A DNA stretch of 64,000 bases, from positions 8,419,001-8,483,000 of the forward strand of contig NZ_CP118574.1 in NCBI RefSeq assembly GCF_028898845.1. Direction: 5' to 3'. The notes below the pieces were generated by a model. It saw nothing but the letters and a program-made list of their open reading frames with translations. It made no database searches and was not told the origin of the DNA. The translations under genes and the position numbers were made by a program. This document shows, in pieces, positions 1 through 8,501 of the stretch. Each line of letters opens with the position of its first letter. The first letter of the stretch is position 1. The DNA comes from Streptomyces sp. WZ-12. Lineage in GTDB: Bacteria; Actinomycetota; Actinomycetes; Streptomycetales; Streptomycetaceae.

Positions 1-429
1 GTCCGAACCCGCGGCCTCCTCCGAGACCGCGAACGCGCCGCACAGTGTGCCGGCGGCAAGTCCCGGCAGATACCGGCGACGTTGCTCGTCGCTACCGAAG
101 CGGCGGATGGGGGTGGCGGCCAACGCCTGGATGGAGAACGCATAGTCGGCGAGGTCGTCGGCGTACGCCAGTGCCTCCCGCGCCAGGCACAGGGCGCGGT
201 AGTCGTCCGGGCCGCCGTCGAGGAACGCCAACCACCCCGCGTCCCCCAGCGCGCGGAGGATGCGCAGTCCGACCGCCTCCGGCCGCCCGGCGCCGGCGAG
301 CACCTCCCGGTGCTCGTCGCACCAGGCCACCAGGCGTGCGGCCAGCTCGCGGTGGTGATCCTCGTACAGGGGGAGTGCGAGGAGGTGGGGGTCGAAGGTG
401 CTGGGGGCGGTGGGGTTCGTGGTGGGCAT
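1..429 (-). CDS. acyl-CoA dehydrogenase, N-terminal part (cut by window edge)
   Basis: Read on the minus strand from the ATG at 429, this frame is open to the window edge and gives 143 residues. They begin MPTTNPTAPSTFDPHLLALP and end FAVSEEAAGSD, which is the acyl-CoA dehydrogenase signature (A-V-S-E...AGSD) that lies next to the flavin. Upstream helices such as LRALGDAGWL and the segment IRRFGSDEQRRRYLPGLAAG are also typical of the family. The protein is expected to oxidise an acyl thioester (acyl-CoA or acyl carrier protein) with FAD. Its ATG overlaps the TGA of the upstream oxidase gene (TGATG), so the two are probably translationally coupled and act in one pathway. The C-terminal two thirds, with the catalytic base, are outside the window, so substrate class cannot be judged. 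Confidence 0.85.
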   Translation of the reverse strand, partial: MPTTNPTAPSTFDPHLLALPLYEDHHRELAARLVAWCDEHREVLAGAGRPEAVGLRILRALGDAGWLAFLDGGPDDYRALCLAREALAYADDLADYAFSIQALAATPIRRFGSDEQRRRYLPGLAAGTLCGAFAVSEEAAGSD

Positions 430-2624
430 CAGATGATCACGTCCGCGGACTCGTGCCGGGCGAGGCCGGCCACCAGTTCGTGCTCGATGAAGTAGGCGAA
501 GGAGGCGTAGCCGCGCCATATCCGGCGCCAGTGCGCCGGCACCGCGTCGGCCCCGGACACCTTCGCCACGTCGTGCAGATAGGCGACGATCAGCTCGGCC
601 GACTGCCGCGCGTGACCGGCGGAGAGGTTGTCGATGGACAGGTGCGCCTCTTCGTACGCGACGTCGAAGCCGTGGTGGCGCAGCTTCTGCATCTCGTGCA
701 TCCGCATGGTGCCCAGCCCGAACATCTCGATGCCCAGGTTGTAGCCGAGGATCTCGTCGTAGCGGGAGTCCGGGAACAGCGCCAGGCTGAGTTGGAACAG
801 CGAGAACCCGTAGAGATGGTCGGGGAGTTCGTCCTGGTCGAGGAAGGCGGTCTCGCGCAGGTGCGGCACCTCGATGCCCATGCTCGCGAGCACCTGATAG
901 ATCAGCGTGATGTGGTTCTTGGTGACGTCCCCGCGGCCCATCTCGTCGGCGTAGATCGAGTACAGCATGCCGTCACTGCGGCGGGTGTAGCGCCCGGTCG
1001 CGCCGATGCGGTGCGCCCACGCGCCGTCGATCATGCTGCCCAGCGCAAAGGTCTTCTGACCGAAGACGACCTCGTCGCGGTCCGGTATCTCGGTCAACGG
1101 CCGGTACGGGTTGACCAGCTTGTCCCAGTAGATGCGGTCGACGCGCTCGTTGAGGGCCGAGGGTGAGTAGTCGAACCAACTCGCGTCGGTGAGCACCCCA
1201 CCCCCGCCGTGCGTGAACAACAGCTCGGCGCGGGCCAGTCCCTCCTCGGCGTGCGCCCGCGCGAGGGCCAACGTGTTGGGGAAGTTCTCGATGTTGACCA
1301 GCCGGTGCAGGAAGTCACGGTCGTCGCCCCGGTCCGCGGGCCGCAGCCGGACGTCCGGCGGAGGCGCGGCGATGGCCTCCGTCAGCGCCCGCGCGGCGTC
1401 ATCACCGGCCGTGTTGGGGGTGACCGCGGCGCCCGGAGGTTCCCCCGCGGCGATCGCGTCCGCCCACCGCTCGAAGGTCGCCGCCTCCCGCTCGTCGAAG
1501 ATGCCGAACATGGGGCCGCCGAACTTGATGGCCCGCAAGAAGCGACAGCCATCCGCACGCGGCTTCACCTGGGGCGAGGCGCGGAACTCACCGATGAACG
1601 CGCCCAGATCGAAATCGGGATCGTCGAACCGCTCGGCCAGCGGCCGGCGGCCGATGCGGACATTGCGGTGCTGCTTGCCCGCGAACGGAGCGTGCCTGGC
1701 CACGATCCGCCCGACCTGCGCGTCCAGCGAGAGCCCGGCATGCCATTCGGCAACCTCGACGAGCAGACGCGCATGCGTCAACTCCCATGCCAGCGCGCGC
1801 TCGACCGCGGCGCACAGCCTGTTCCTGACCGGCGCCGGGGCCAGCGCGAGGTAGTCGACGAGGGCCGCCCGCAGATCGGCCTCCGTGAGCAACGGACGCG
1901 TTCCGAGCAGGAGTTCGTCGACGCCGAGCGAGGTCATGACGTAGTGCGTGCCGATCACCTCGGGCAGGAACGTCGCGGGCAGCCTGGCCAGGCTGAGGGA
2001 GTAGGCACCGAGCCAGGCCGTGAGCGGCCGCGCCTCGGCCCGCGGCAGGAAGTCCGGCGCCGTGACGTCCGGCAGAAACACGCCCTGGTCCTCCAAGGCG
2101 CGCCCGCGCAACCGGTGCAGCCCGCGCCGCGGGTTACCCTCGCCACGCCAGGCAAACTGGTGGCGGACCAGGTGGTTGACCACGGTCGCGGGCTGGGTGG
2201 CCGGCTGGGAGACCGAGTCCAGCCAACAGCCGCCGATCAGCGCCAACGGCGCCCGCTGGGCCAACACCGCTTCCCGCACCCGGGGTTCGGCCTCGCCCAA
2301 CGGCTCCAGCAGTGCACCGATCCGCCGACGCACCCCGGCTGTCTCCTCGGCGATCCGGTCGGCCTCGCCCTGAGCGTCCACGCCGACGTGTCCGGTCGGC
2401 TCTCGCGCACCGTTGGCGGGACCGTCACCATTGCAGAAACCTTTCAGCACGTGCCGGGCGAGGAGGAACACCACCTCGGACTCCTGGTCACCGACCAGGC
2501 GTTGGTAGACCGCCTCGGGACCCGCGGCGATCACCTCGCCGGTCGCCGCAACGGCAGCCGGGTCGAACTCCGAAGTGGACTGGGGCGCTACGACGAACGC
2601 GTCGGGCAGGGCGAAAGCAGGCAT
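429..2624 (-). CDS. heme-oxygenase-like (HDO) iron-containing redox enzyme, large two-part form
   Basis: A 731-residue protein whose C-terminal third belongs to the iron-containing redox enzyme family (heme-oxygenase-like di-iron oxidases, PF14518 type). Likely metal ligands are visible on the family helices: Glu in DEMGRGD and His in VTKNHITLIY, Glu633 in GIEMFG, then Asp665 and His671 in SIDNLSAGH. Such enzymes use an Fe2 site and O2 for desaturation, C-C cleavage or N-oxidation in natural-product pathways. The N-terminal roughly 400 residues are helical with several His/Glu-rich stretches (VVNHLVRHQFAW, ELTHARLLVEVAEWHAGL) and may be a partner or degenerate second HDO-like half; I do not recognise them as a separate domain. 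It sits 37 bp after the KAS III-like gene and is coupled to the acyl-CoA dehydrogenase. The actual reaction is unknown. Confidence 0.75.
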   Translation of the reverse strand: MPAFALPDAFVVAPQSTSEFDPAAVAATGEVIAAGPEAVYQRLVGDQESEVVFLLARHVLKGFCNGDGPANGAREPTGHVGVDAQGEADRIAEETAGVRRRIGALLEPLGEAEPRVREAVLAQRAPLALIGGCWLDSVSQPATQPATVVNHLVRHQFAWRGEGNPRRGLHRLRGRALEDQGVFLPDVTAPDFLPRAEARPLTAWLGAYSLSLARLPATFLPEVIGTHYVMTSLGVDELLLGTRPLLTEADLRAALVDYLALAPAPVRNRLCAAVERALAWELTHARLLVEVAEWHAGLSLDAQVGRIVARHAPFAGKQHRNVRIGRRPLAERFDDPDFDLGAFIGEFRASPQVKPRADGCRFLRAIKFGGPMFGIFDEREAATFERWADAIAAGEPPGAAVTPNTAGDDAARALTEAIAAPPPDVRLRPADRGDDRDFLHRLVNIENFPNTLALARAHAEEGLARAELLFTHGGGGVLTDASWFDYSPSALNERVDRIYWDKLVNPYRPLTEIPDRDEVVFGQKTFALGSMIDGAWAHRIGATGRYTRRSDGMLYSIYADEMGRGDVTKNHITLIYQVLASMGIEVPHLRETAFLDQDELPDHLYGFSLFQLSLALFPDSRYDEILGYNLGIEMFGLGTMRMHEMQKLRHHGFDVAYEEAHLSIDNLSAGHARQSAELIVAYLHDVAKVSGADAVPAHWRRIWRGYASFAYFIEHELVAGLARHESADVII

Positions 2625-2661
2625 GGGGTACCTCCGGACGCTGTCCTGGGACGGGTACGGG

Positions 2662-3615
2662 TCAGGGCCGTGGCGGGGTCTTGCGCAGCAACATCGCGGC
2701 GCGGCAACCCGGCACGCTCGCGGCGAGCAGATAGTGCCCGCCCGGCTCGGTACGGCGGTCGACGAGATTGATCAGCGGATCGGCGGCGAAACAGTGGCCG
2801 GTCCTGGCCGTGTTGCCGGTGTCGAGTTGCCCGGTGGTGAAGCCGGCCAGGCGTTCCTTCATCACGACGACCGGCACGTACAGATTGCTGTGCAGCACGC
2901 CGGCCAGATCTCCCGGGGCCAGTCCGTGCGGCGGCAAAAGCCGGTCGTTGACCTGCCGCGACAGGTCCGCGCTGATCTCGTGGTGCCACTCCAACGCTCC
3001 GGGGTCCTGCGCACTCGCCGAACCCAGGACCTCGTACTCACCTGGGCACGCGGTGACCAGACAACCGGCCGCGCCATCACTGAAGAGGGCGAAGCTCTCC
3101 ATCCGGGCTGACTCCGTGGCACAACGGTCCGCGGTGATCACCAGAACGTTGCGGTACGCGCCACCGCGCACCAGGGCCTCGGCCACCCCGAGCCCGCTCA
3201 CCAGATTGGTACACCGGTTGAGGGTCAGCCCGAGGAACGCACAGTCGAGCCCCAGTCCGTTCAGGATCGCCTCCAGGAACGCACCGTGGGTCTGTGCGTC
3301 GCCGGGGAACCGCGTCGAGCACAGCATCAGGAGGTCCACATCCGCCGACGACCCGACGGCCGGCCGCCCGGCTTCAACGGCCGCACCGATGACCAACTTC
3401 CCGGTCTCGACGAACAGTTGCTCAAGGGGCTTCTCGGTGCGGTGGACTTTTCCCCAGCCCCACAGTCGGGCGTCGGGTTGCATGCCGAACTCGCGTGCAC
3501 GCGCGGCGAATTCGGGGATCGTGTGGTGGTCCTGCTCGAACTCGCCGAGAAGGTAGTGGGGGGAGGTGAGACTGACGGGGGGAGTGGTGCCCCGCTCAGT
3601 GGGGTGGGGGGTCAT
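2662..3615 (-). CDS. beta-ketoacyl-ACP synthase III-like condensing enzyme
   Basis: A 317-residue thiolase-fold protein resembling FabH and its secondary-metabolism relatives. The catalytic triad can be placed: Cys135 in LNRCTNLVSGLG, His242 in GVLHSNLYVP and Asn268 in DTGNTARTGH, at spacings close to those in FabH (112/244/274 in E. coli). The nucleotide-proximal motif LFSDGAAG matches the FabH FGDGA segment. KAS III enzymes condense acyl-CoA with malonyl-ACP or act as acyltransferases and ester-forming enzymes. The sequence around the Cys differs from the DINAACSGF motif of primary FabH, which points to a specialised role. It lies between a type II thioesterase and an iron oxidase in one leftward operon. 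The start is the first ATG; a start a few residues later cannot be excluded because the ribosome site is weak. Confidence 0.8.
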   Translation of the reverse strand: MTPHPTERGTTPPVSLTSPHYLLGEFEQDHHTIPEFAARAREFGMQPDARLWGWGKVHRTEKPLEQLFVETGKLVIGAAVEAGRPAVGSSADVDLLMLCSTRFPGDAQTHGAFLEAILNGLGLDCAFLGLTLNRCTNLVSGLGVAEALVRGGAYRNVLVITADRCATESARMESFALFSDGAAGCLVTACPGEYEVLGSASAQDPGALEWHHEISADLSRQVNDRLLPPHGLAPGDLAGVLHSNLYVPVVVMKERLAGFTTGQLDTGNTARTGHCFAADPLINLVDRRTEPGGHYLLAASVPGCRAAMLLRKTPPRP

Positions 3616-3753
3616 GACCCGCCACTCAGCAGGGTGTGGGGACGGGCATGCGGATGCGGTACGAGGAAGTCGGTTAACCGGTGCGGTTCGCAGCGCACGA
3701 CGGCTCTATCGCATTGATCGGTCATGCTTCCCTTTCTGGCTCGCTGCCGGAAC

Positions 3754-4473
3754 CTAAATCAACTCGACCGGCAACGCCTCCGCCGCCCGGCGGATTACTT
3801 CGGTGACCGCTTCAGGGTGGTTCTCGAAATAGAAGTGCCCGCCCGCGGCCCAGTGCACCTCGGGCTCGCTGGTGCACTCTCTCGACCAGTCCACCAGATC
3901 ATCGCGGCGAACCAGCGGGTCGTCCGTGCCGTTGATCAGCGAAACGCCGCAGGTCAGCGCGGCGGCTCGGCGATATCGGTACCTCGCGACCAGCTCGAAA
4001 TCGGCCCGGATGTCAGGGAGTATGAATTCCTGTAGTTCCGGATCGGCCAGGATCTCCGGTCGCAGCCCGCCGTAGACGGCGAGCGCCTCGGTAAGGCTTT
4101 GTCCACTGAGCCCCGCCACCTCGACCATGCGCGGTGTCGGATGCAAACTCGGCGCGACGCAGCCGGAAGCGATCAGATGGGCGGGCCGGTCGCCGAGCCT
4201 GCGGGCCACCTCGAAGGCGATCAACGCCCCGAGGCTGTGCCCGAACAGCAGGAACGGCCCCGTGCGTTGCCCGGCGATCAGTTCGGCGACCTGGTCACTC
4301 ACGGTGTCGATGCTGGTGCGCTCGGGCGGGCTGACCGCGACCAGTGCGGTCACTCCGGCCAGCGCGTCCTGCCATTCGACGCATGCCTGCGCCCTGCCAC
4401 CGGCATGTGCAAAGCAGTAGGTGCGGGGCCAGCCCGACGGCACGCCACGGGCCATCTCGAACCACGATTCCAC
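3754..4473 (-). CDS. type II thioesterase
   Basis: A 239-residue alpha/beta hydrolase of the type II (editing) thioesterase family found with PKS and NRPS systems. It has the N-terminal FAHAGG motif (FPHAGG in most members), the nucleophile Ser80 in GHSLGA, an acid in GTDDPLV (about residue 184) and His213 in GGHFYF. It would remove aberrant acyl groups from carrier proteins or release a product. The open frame extends upstream to 4551, but I chose the GTG at 4473 because AGCGAGGAA precedes it at good spacing and the family begins at about this point. It is the first gene of the leftward operon that continues with the KAS III-like enzyme after a 138-bp gap. Confidence 0.85.
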   Translation of the reverse strand: MESWFEMARGVPSGWPRTYCFAHAGGRAQACVEWQDALAGVTALVAVSPPERTSIDTVSDQVAELIAGQRTGPFLLFGHSLGALIAFEVARRLGDRPAHLIASGCVAPSLHPTPRMVEVAGLSGQSLTEALAVYGGLRPEILADPELQEFILPDIRADFELVARYRYRRAAALTCGVSLINGTDDPLVRRDDLVDWSRECTSEPEVHWAAGGHFYFENHPEAVTEVIRRAAEALPVELI

Positions 4474-5109
4474 CGGTGTTCCTCGCTTCTGTCGCACAAC
4501 AAGGTCGTGGTCAGTACGGTGAACTCTGGCGCACTCGCATCGGTCGACCAAGGGTCGACAGGTGGATCATCCGGGTCCGAACATTGATTATTAATGACCA
4601 TGGCACATGCTTGTCAAGATGTGACGGCATCGTTTGCAAAGCGCCGAAGTGGGCCCCAGGGCAGCAAATTTCGGCCAGTGCGGAAAAATTCGCGGGGAAT
4701 CCAAGAGTAAAGATCAAGCCGCGACCAGAACATCCAGGATTCAAGTGGACCGTATAGTTCCGCCCATGTGCGGCGCAAAACCGGTGCGTTGATGGCCGAC
4801 GGCCGTCCAAGGCCCAGTCACCCTGCCCCCAACAGGCACCGACCAACCGGCGAACACGCAACTCCACGAGATGGCCGGGTCGTTCGCATCACACCGTCGC
4901 GGCAGCGAACAGCCAAGCCCTCCCCGCGCGCTGGCGGACACCCCCACACGCACCCGCAGGCGTAACGACGTCCCCACGCGCAGCTCATCGGGATCTTCCG
5001 CCGCAGCCGCCGCGGCCGCTCACCGGCCGGCAGCGCCCCGCCTACGCGAGCCAACGGAGCCACAACTCCGCGTCCTGACCCGGCCGTTGCGGTTCCCGGC
5101 CTACGGGTC
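4474..5109. other. non-coding interval, AT-rich at 4580-4770
   Basis: No open frame here shows convincing codon bias or a recognisable protein. The segment 4580-4770 is clearly less GC-rich than its surroundings and carries the candidate promoter for the leftward operon. The rest (4780-5109) is GC-rich and featureless to me; it separates the thioesterase promoter from the 3' end of the patatin gene. Confidence 0.6.
4587..4617 (-). promoter_or_regulatory. candidate sigma70-type promoter for the thioesterase operon
   Basis: On the minus strand a perfect TTGACA (4617-4612) is followed after 19 bp by AATAAT (4592-4587, five of six bases of TATAAT). It stands in the most AT-rich stretch of this part of the window, about 110 bp upstream of the chosen thioesterase start. 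The spacing is slightly long, so this is a prediction only. Confidence 0.45.
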
Positions 5110-5949
5110 CTAGCGCCAGAATGCGCCCGTTGCCGACGCCGCACGCAGTCCTTGCGCGCGGCCGGCGCGCGCCGCCGATTCCCGCACGGCGGGGTCGAGC
5201 AGGTCCGGGCCGATTGCCGACGCGGCGCCGTCGTCCGGGCGCAGCACCGTGACCCCGGCCCCCTGTTCACGCAACCCGGCCACTTGGCCGTCGAGGTCGA
5301 CGTTGCCGGGAATCGGCATGACCTGGAGCACCAGGACCCGGTCGCATCCCGCGGCGAGATCGGCGTTCTCCGTCGTACGGGTACCACCGTCGATGTAGCG
5401 GCGGCCACCGATGACGACCGGTGGCCAGGCGCCAGGCACCGCACAACTCGCCGTCACCGCATCCACGAGGTCCACACCCGAGGCCGAGTCAAACACGCGC
5501 TCAACGCCGGTCTCCGCGTCCACGGCCACGATCCTCAGGTCCGACCCCGGCCAACGGTGCGAGGGCAGCCGGGCCTCGATCACGGCACGGCGCTCGTCCG
5601 CCGCGACGGTCGGAGCCGCCAGCGCCATGGCTCCGAGCCGACGCCGCTGATCGACGGCGTCCGTGGCCCCGTCAACCGCATCGAGCCACCGCACCATCCG
5701 GTCATCGGCATCGAGGACGGGCGGCATTTCGGGGCTCTGCAGAGCCGGTTCAACCTGGCGGTCGAGCAGCGCGCCGAGCGGAGTCCCGCTGGTGATCTGC
5801 GCGGCCACCGTCGAGCCGGCAGAGGTACCGACGACCAAGTCCGCGTCGAGGACGTTCACGCCCCCTTCGAGGAGTCCGGCCAACAGCCCTGTCTGCCAGG
5901 CCACTCCCGCTACGCCGCCGCCGCCGAGTACCAGCCCACGTCGAGTCAT
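5110..5949 (-). CDS. patatin-like phospholipase (RssA-type)
   Basis: A 279-residue patatin-fold serine hydrolase. The oxyanion loop GGGGVAG is at residues 9-15, the nucleophile Ser43 lies in GTSAG, and the catalytic dyad Asp187 lies in DGG. These are the hallmarks of bacterial patatin-like proteins that hydrolyse acyl esters of lipids. There is no signal peptide, so it is probably cytoplasmic. An upstream in-frame start exists at 6048, but the conserved fold begins immediately at MTRRGLVLGGGG, so I used the ATG at 5949; no strong ribosome site distinguishes them. It is followed downstream by the non-coding interval and is not obviously part of an operon. Confidence 0.85.
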   Translation of the reverse strand: MTRRGLVLGGGGVAGVAWQTGLLAGLLEGGVNVLDADLVVGTSAGSTVAAQITSGTPLGALLDRQVEPALQSPEMPPVLDADDRMVRWLDAVDGATDAVDQRRRLGAMALAAPTVAADERRAVIEARLPSHRWPGSDLRIVAVDAETGVERVFDSASGVDLVDAVTASCAVPGAWPPVVIGGRRYIDGGTRTTENADLAAGCDRVLVLQVMPIPGNVDLDGQVAGLREQGAGVTVLRPDDGAASAIGPDLLDPAVRESAARAGRAQGLRAASATGAFWR

Positions 5950-6064
5950 CTGGCGATGGTATGCCTGGACCGGGGGAGGGGAAACAGCACGGCGCCCCTG
6001 CGTCCGAGATCGGCGAAGACCGGCCCTTGCGGCCACGACGTGGCCCACCTCTCGGCCACAACCG

Positions 6065-6463
6065 TCACTCCCGTAGAACGAGCCACTCCTGTAGCTCCAC
6101 GAGGTTCCCCTCCGGGTCCTTGACGTGGGCGACGCGCATGCGGTCCGTCATGGGGGCGGGGCCATGGGCCAGTTCGGCTCCTCGCGCGGTGATCTCGTCG
6201 CAGTAGCGGTCGATGTCGTCGACCCGCAAGACGACCAGCGAGCGGTGGCCGGTCGGCTCGTCGGTGAGTTCGGCCAGGACCTGGGCCATGTGCCGGCGTT
6301 CCTGAAGGGCGATGCCGGCGGAGCCGCCGTCGGGGCTGAACTTGGCGTACGGGCCGTCCTCCGCATCGAACTGCGGGGTGAGCCCCAGGACGTCCCGGTA
6401 GAAGCGGTAGCAGCCGCGGAAGTCCACGACGAGCAGCCGGACTTGGGCAAGTTCCATCGACAT
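6065..6463 (-). CDS. VOC-family (glyoxalase/bleomycin-resistance-like) protein
   Basis: A 132-residue vicinal-oxygen-chelate protein with the two beta-alpha-beta-beta-beta modules of the family. Module one is LAQVRLLVVD...YRFYRDVLGL, module two ends DPEGNLVELQEW, where the Glu of the last strand is a usual metal ligand. Members include lyases, dioxygenases and antibiotic-binding proteins; nothing here fixes the activity. The start at 6463 is preceded by AGGGGG at about 6 bp; an alternative ATG lies two codons upstream. It stands alone between the LCP and patatin genes. Confidence 0.85.
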   Translation of the reverse strand: MSMELAQVRLLVVDFRGCYRFYRDVLGLTPQFDAEDGPYAKFSPDGGSAGIALQERRHMAQVLAELTDEPTGHRSLVVLRVDDIDRYCDEITARGAELAHGPAPMTDRMRVAHVKDPEGNLVELQEWLVLRE

Positions 6464-6579
6464 CCCCATCCCCCTGGAGAACGGCAGTGTGGGCGTGGGT
6501 CCCACCGACCCCACGAGACCCTCGTCCCCGCACTGTATGCGAGGAGCCGGCGAGGAGTTGTGGACAGGAGGCCGCTGGA

Positions 6580-7632
6580 TCACTCGGCCCCGTGTGCCGG
6601 TGACTTCTTGGACTCGGCCGGGACGGGGCGGTCCGCACGGAGAGCGTCCCACAGTTCGCGGGCCCGGGGCTCCGCGGCGACCACGCGGTTCGGGTCGGCC
6701 GTGTCGTAGTTGACCGGCAGCATCAGGGTGTCCATGGACGAAGGGTCCAGGTCGTTGAGGGACTTGGCGAATGCGGCCAACTTGGGCAGCGAGCCCAGTT
6801 CGGAGTCGGTGGTGAGTGCCTTGGTCGCCGCGTTGGCGGTCTTGTAGAGCTTGGTGGGGTTGCCGAGCACGTTCTGCCGCTTGACCTCGGACAGCAGCGC
6901 GAGGATGAACTTCTGTTGGAGGCCGATGCGGCCCAGGTCGCTGCCGTCCCCGATGCCGTGCCGGGTGCGGACGAACGCCAACGCGCGGGTGCCGTCCAGC
7001 CGGTGCGTGCCGGCCGACAGGTCCAGGCCGCTCTCCTTGTCGTGGATCGGCCGGTCGATGGCGACGGGCACCCCGCCCACGGCGTCCACCAGTCCCTTGA
7101 AGCCGGCGAAGTCCAACTCGACGTAGTGGTCCATGCGGACGCCGGACATCGCCTCGACGGTCTTGACCACGCAGGCCGGACCGCCGCTGGTGTAGACGGA
7201 GTTGAACATGACGCGGTGCGCGGCGGGCAGCGGGGTGCCGCTCGCCGTGGTGCACTCGGGGCGGCTGACGAGGGTGTCGCGCGGGATGCTCACCGCGGTC
7301 GCCTTCCGGCGGCCCTGGGGGAGGTGGACGACCATCGCGGTGTCGGAGCGGGCCGTGTCGCCCGTGTCGCCGCCCGCCAGGTCGCCGTTGGCGCCCGAGC
7401 GGGAGTCCGAGCCGAGGACGAGGATGTTGCGCGCGCCGCGGTCCACGTCCTTGGGGCGTTCCTTGCCCAGGGCCTGGTTGATGTCGACGGTGGTGAGGTT
7501 GTTGTCCAGGTGCCGGTATCCCCAGTAGCCCAGGCCGCCGGCGGCGACCACGAGGACCAGGACGGTCCAGCCCAGTGCCCGGCGTATCCGTGCGCCGCGG
7601 CTGCGGGCCTTGCGACGGGTGTCCTTCGTCAT
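6580..7632 (-). CDS. LytR-CpsA-Psr (LCP) family cell-wall ligase
   Basis: A 350-residue type II membrane protein: a basic N-terminus, one transmembrane helix at about residues 20-37, then the extracellular LCP domain. Typical motifs are NILVLGSDSR, RSDTAMVVHL, AVSIPRDTLV and the Arg/Asp-rich segment LAFVRTRHGIGDGSDLGRIGLQQKF. LCP enzymes transfer undecaprenyl-linked glycopolymers such as teichoic acids or arabinogalactan to peptidoglycan. Actinobacteria carry many paralogues. The truncated PIG-L/Stealth remnant immediately upstream also relates to surface polysaccharide, hinting that this was once a larger glycan locus. Confidence 0.9.
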   Translation of the reverse strand: MTKDTRRKARSRGARIRRALGWTVLVLVVAAGGLGYWGYRHLDNNLTTVDINQALGKERPKDVDRGARNILVLGSDSRSGANGDLAGGDTGDTARSDTAMVVHLPQGRRKATAVSIPRDTLVSRPECTTASGTPLPAAHRVMFNSVYTSGGPACVVKTVEAMSGVRMDHYVELDFAGFKGLVDAVGGVPVAIDRPIHDKESGLDLSAGTHRLDGTRALAFVRTRHGIGDGSDLGRIGLQQKFILALLSEVKRQNVLGNPTKLYKTANAATKALTTDSELGSLPKLAAFAKSLNDLDPSSMDTLMLPVNYDTADPNRVVAAEPRARELWDALRADRPVPAESKKSPAHGAE

Positions 7633-7698
7633 GCTGTCGGTGTCCTTAGGTGGGGCCCGGTGGCAGGGGCTGCGGCACCAAGAAGGGCCGACGGACCG

Positions 7699-8308
7699 TC
7701 ACAAGGCGTGCGAATGTGCGTGGTTGAGGTGGGCGTTGCGTGCGCTGTCCCGCTCGAATGGGCTGACGACCGGGAAGTGGCCGGGCAGGAACGCCGCCAG
7801 GATGGCGCTCCGCTCCCCGGCCGGGACGTCCCCGTCGTGGTAGTCGATCAGACAGAACACGTCATGCGGGCGGCTGATGAGCAGCCGGTTGAGCCGGGTG
7901 TGGTGCTCGCGCAGGCCGACGTTGACGAAACCGCAGTTGATGCCGCCCGGCATGCTGCGCCCGGTGTGGTAACCGAGGTTGTGGTGCAGCGAGGAGGCGA
8001 CCGAGATGTCGGTGTGGCTGCGCAGTTGGTTGGCCGCGGTCCGCGCCCAGGCACCGGGGTGGTACGCCGGCACGTCCGCCAGGACGCTGCGCCGCAACGG
8101 GGTCCCGCGACTCCCAGGGGCGTGGATTGCGTCCGCCGGACTCGCCGTTGGTGAGATACCCGCTGGTCGTGGGCGCCCCGGAGCGGATCGCCTGCAAGAC
8201 CGAAGGATTCATGAAGTACAGGTCGTCGTCGGGGTGAGCGAGGATGCTCAGGTGTGCCGCCCGCGGCGTGGGCCGGTGCTCGGGATGCGCGTGCGGGTGC
8301 GAGGACAT
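7699..8308 (-). pseudogene. composite remnant: PIG-L deacetylase N-terminus joined out of frame to Stealth phosphotransferase C-terminus
   Basis: The frame starting at ATG 8308 encodes about 60 residues of a PIG-L-type N-acetylglucosaminyl deacetylase, including the zinc motif AHPDDD and the following TNGESGGRN, and then becomes low-complexity. Another frame, open from about 8110 to 7699, encodes the C-terminal part of a Stealth-family capsule phosphotransferase: TPLRRSVLADVPAYHPG, the HTDISVASSLHHNLGY block and the final PHDVFCLIDYHDGD...FPVVSPFER block (CR3/CR4). The two halves belong to different families and different frames, so I read this as a deletion junction near 8110-8130 that fused two decayed genes. 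An alternative is two separate truncated genes. Neither product should be functional. Confidence 0.65.
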
Positions 8309-8501
8309 GGAACAGGAATCCTGGAGGTACGAGCCCAACGGCCCGCGACGCGACGGCGCACGGGGCGCAGGGCGCGCCCAGCAGTCGAGCGGTTGCTAAC
8401 GAACCGCGAATCATACCGAACGCCCCCTGAAGGGGAAATCGGGTATATCGGGACCTTGCCTGGCGGGCCTCCTCGGGGTGTCCCGTGCTCTGCCCCCAGA
8501 A

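Noticed and set aside
4511..4867. 118-residue minus-strand frame in the AT-rich interval upstream of the thioesterase
   Set aside because: No codon bias, no ribosome site, no family similarity; the region fits a promoter better.
6065..7255. 396-residue open frame on the minus strand upstream of the VOC gene
   Set aside because: The N-terminal 250 residues are Arg/Pro/Gly-rich shadow of the LCP gene; the VOC domain with its own ribosome site starts at 6463.
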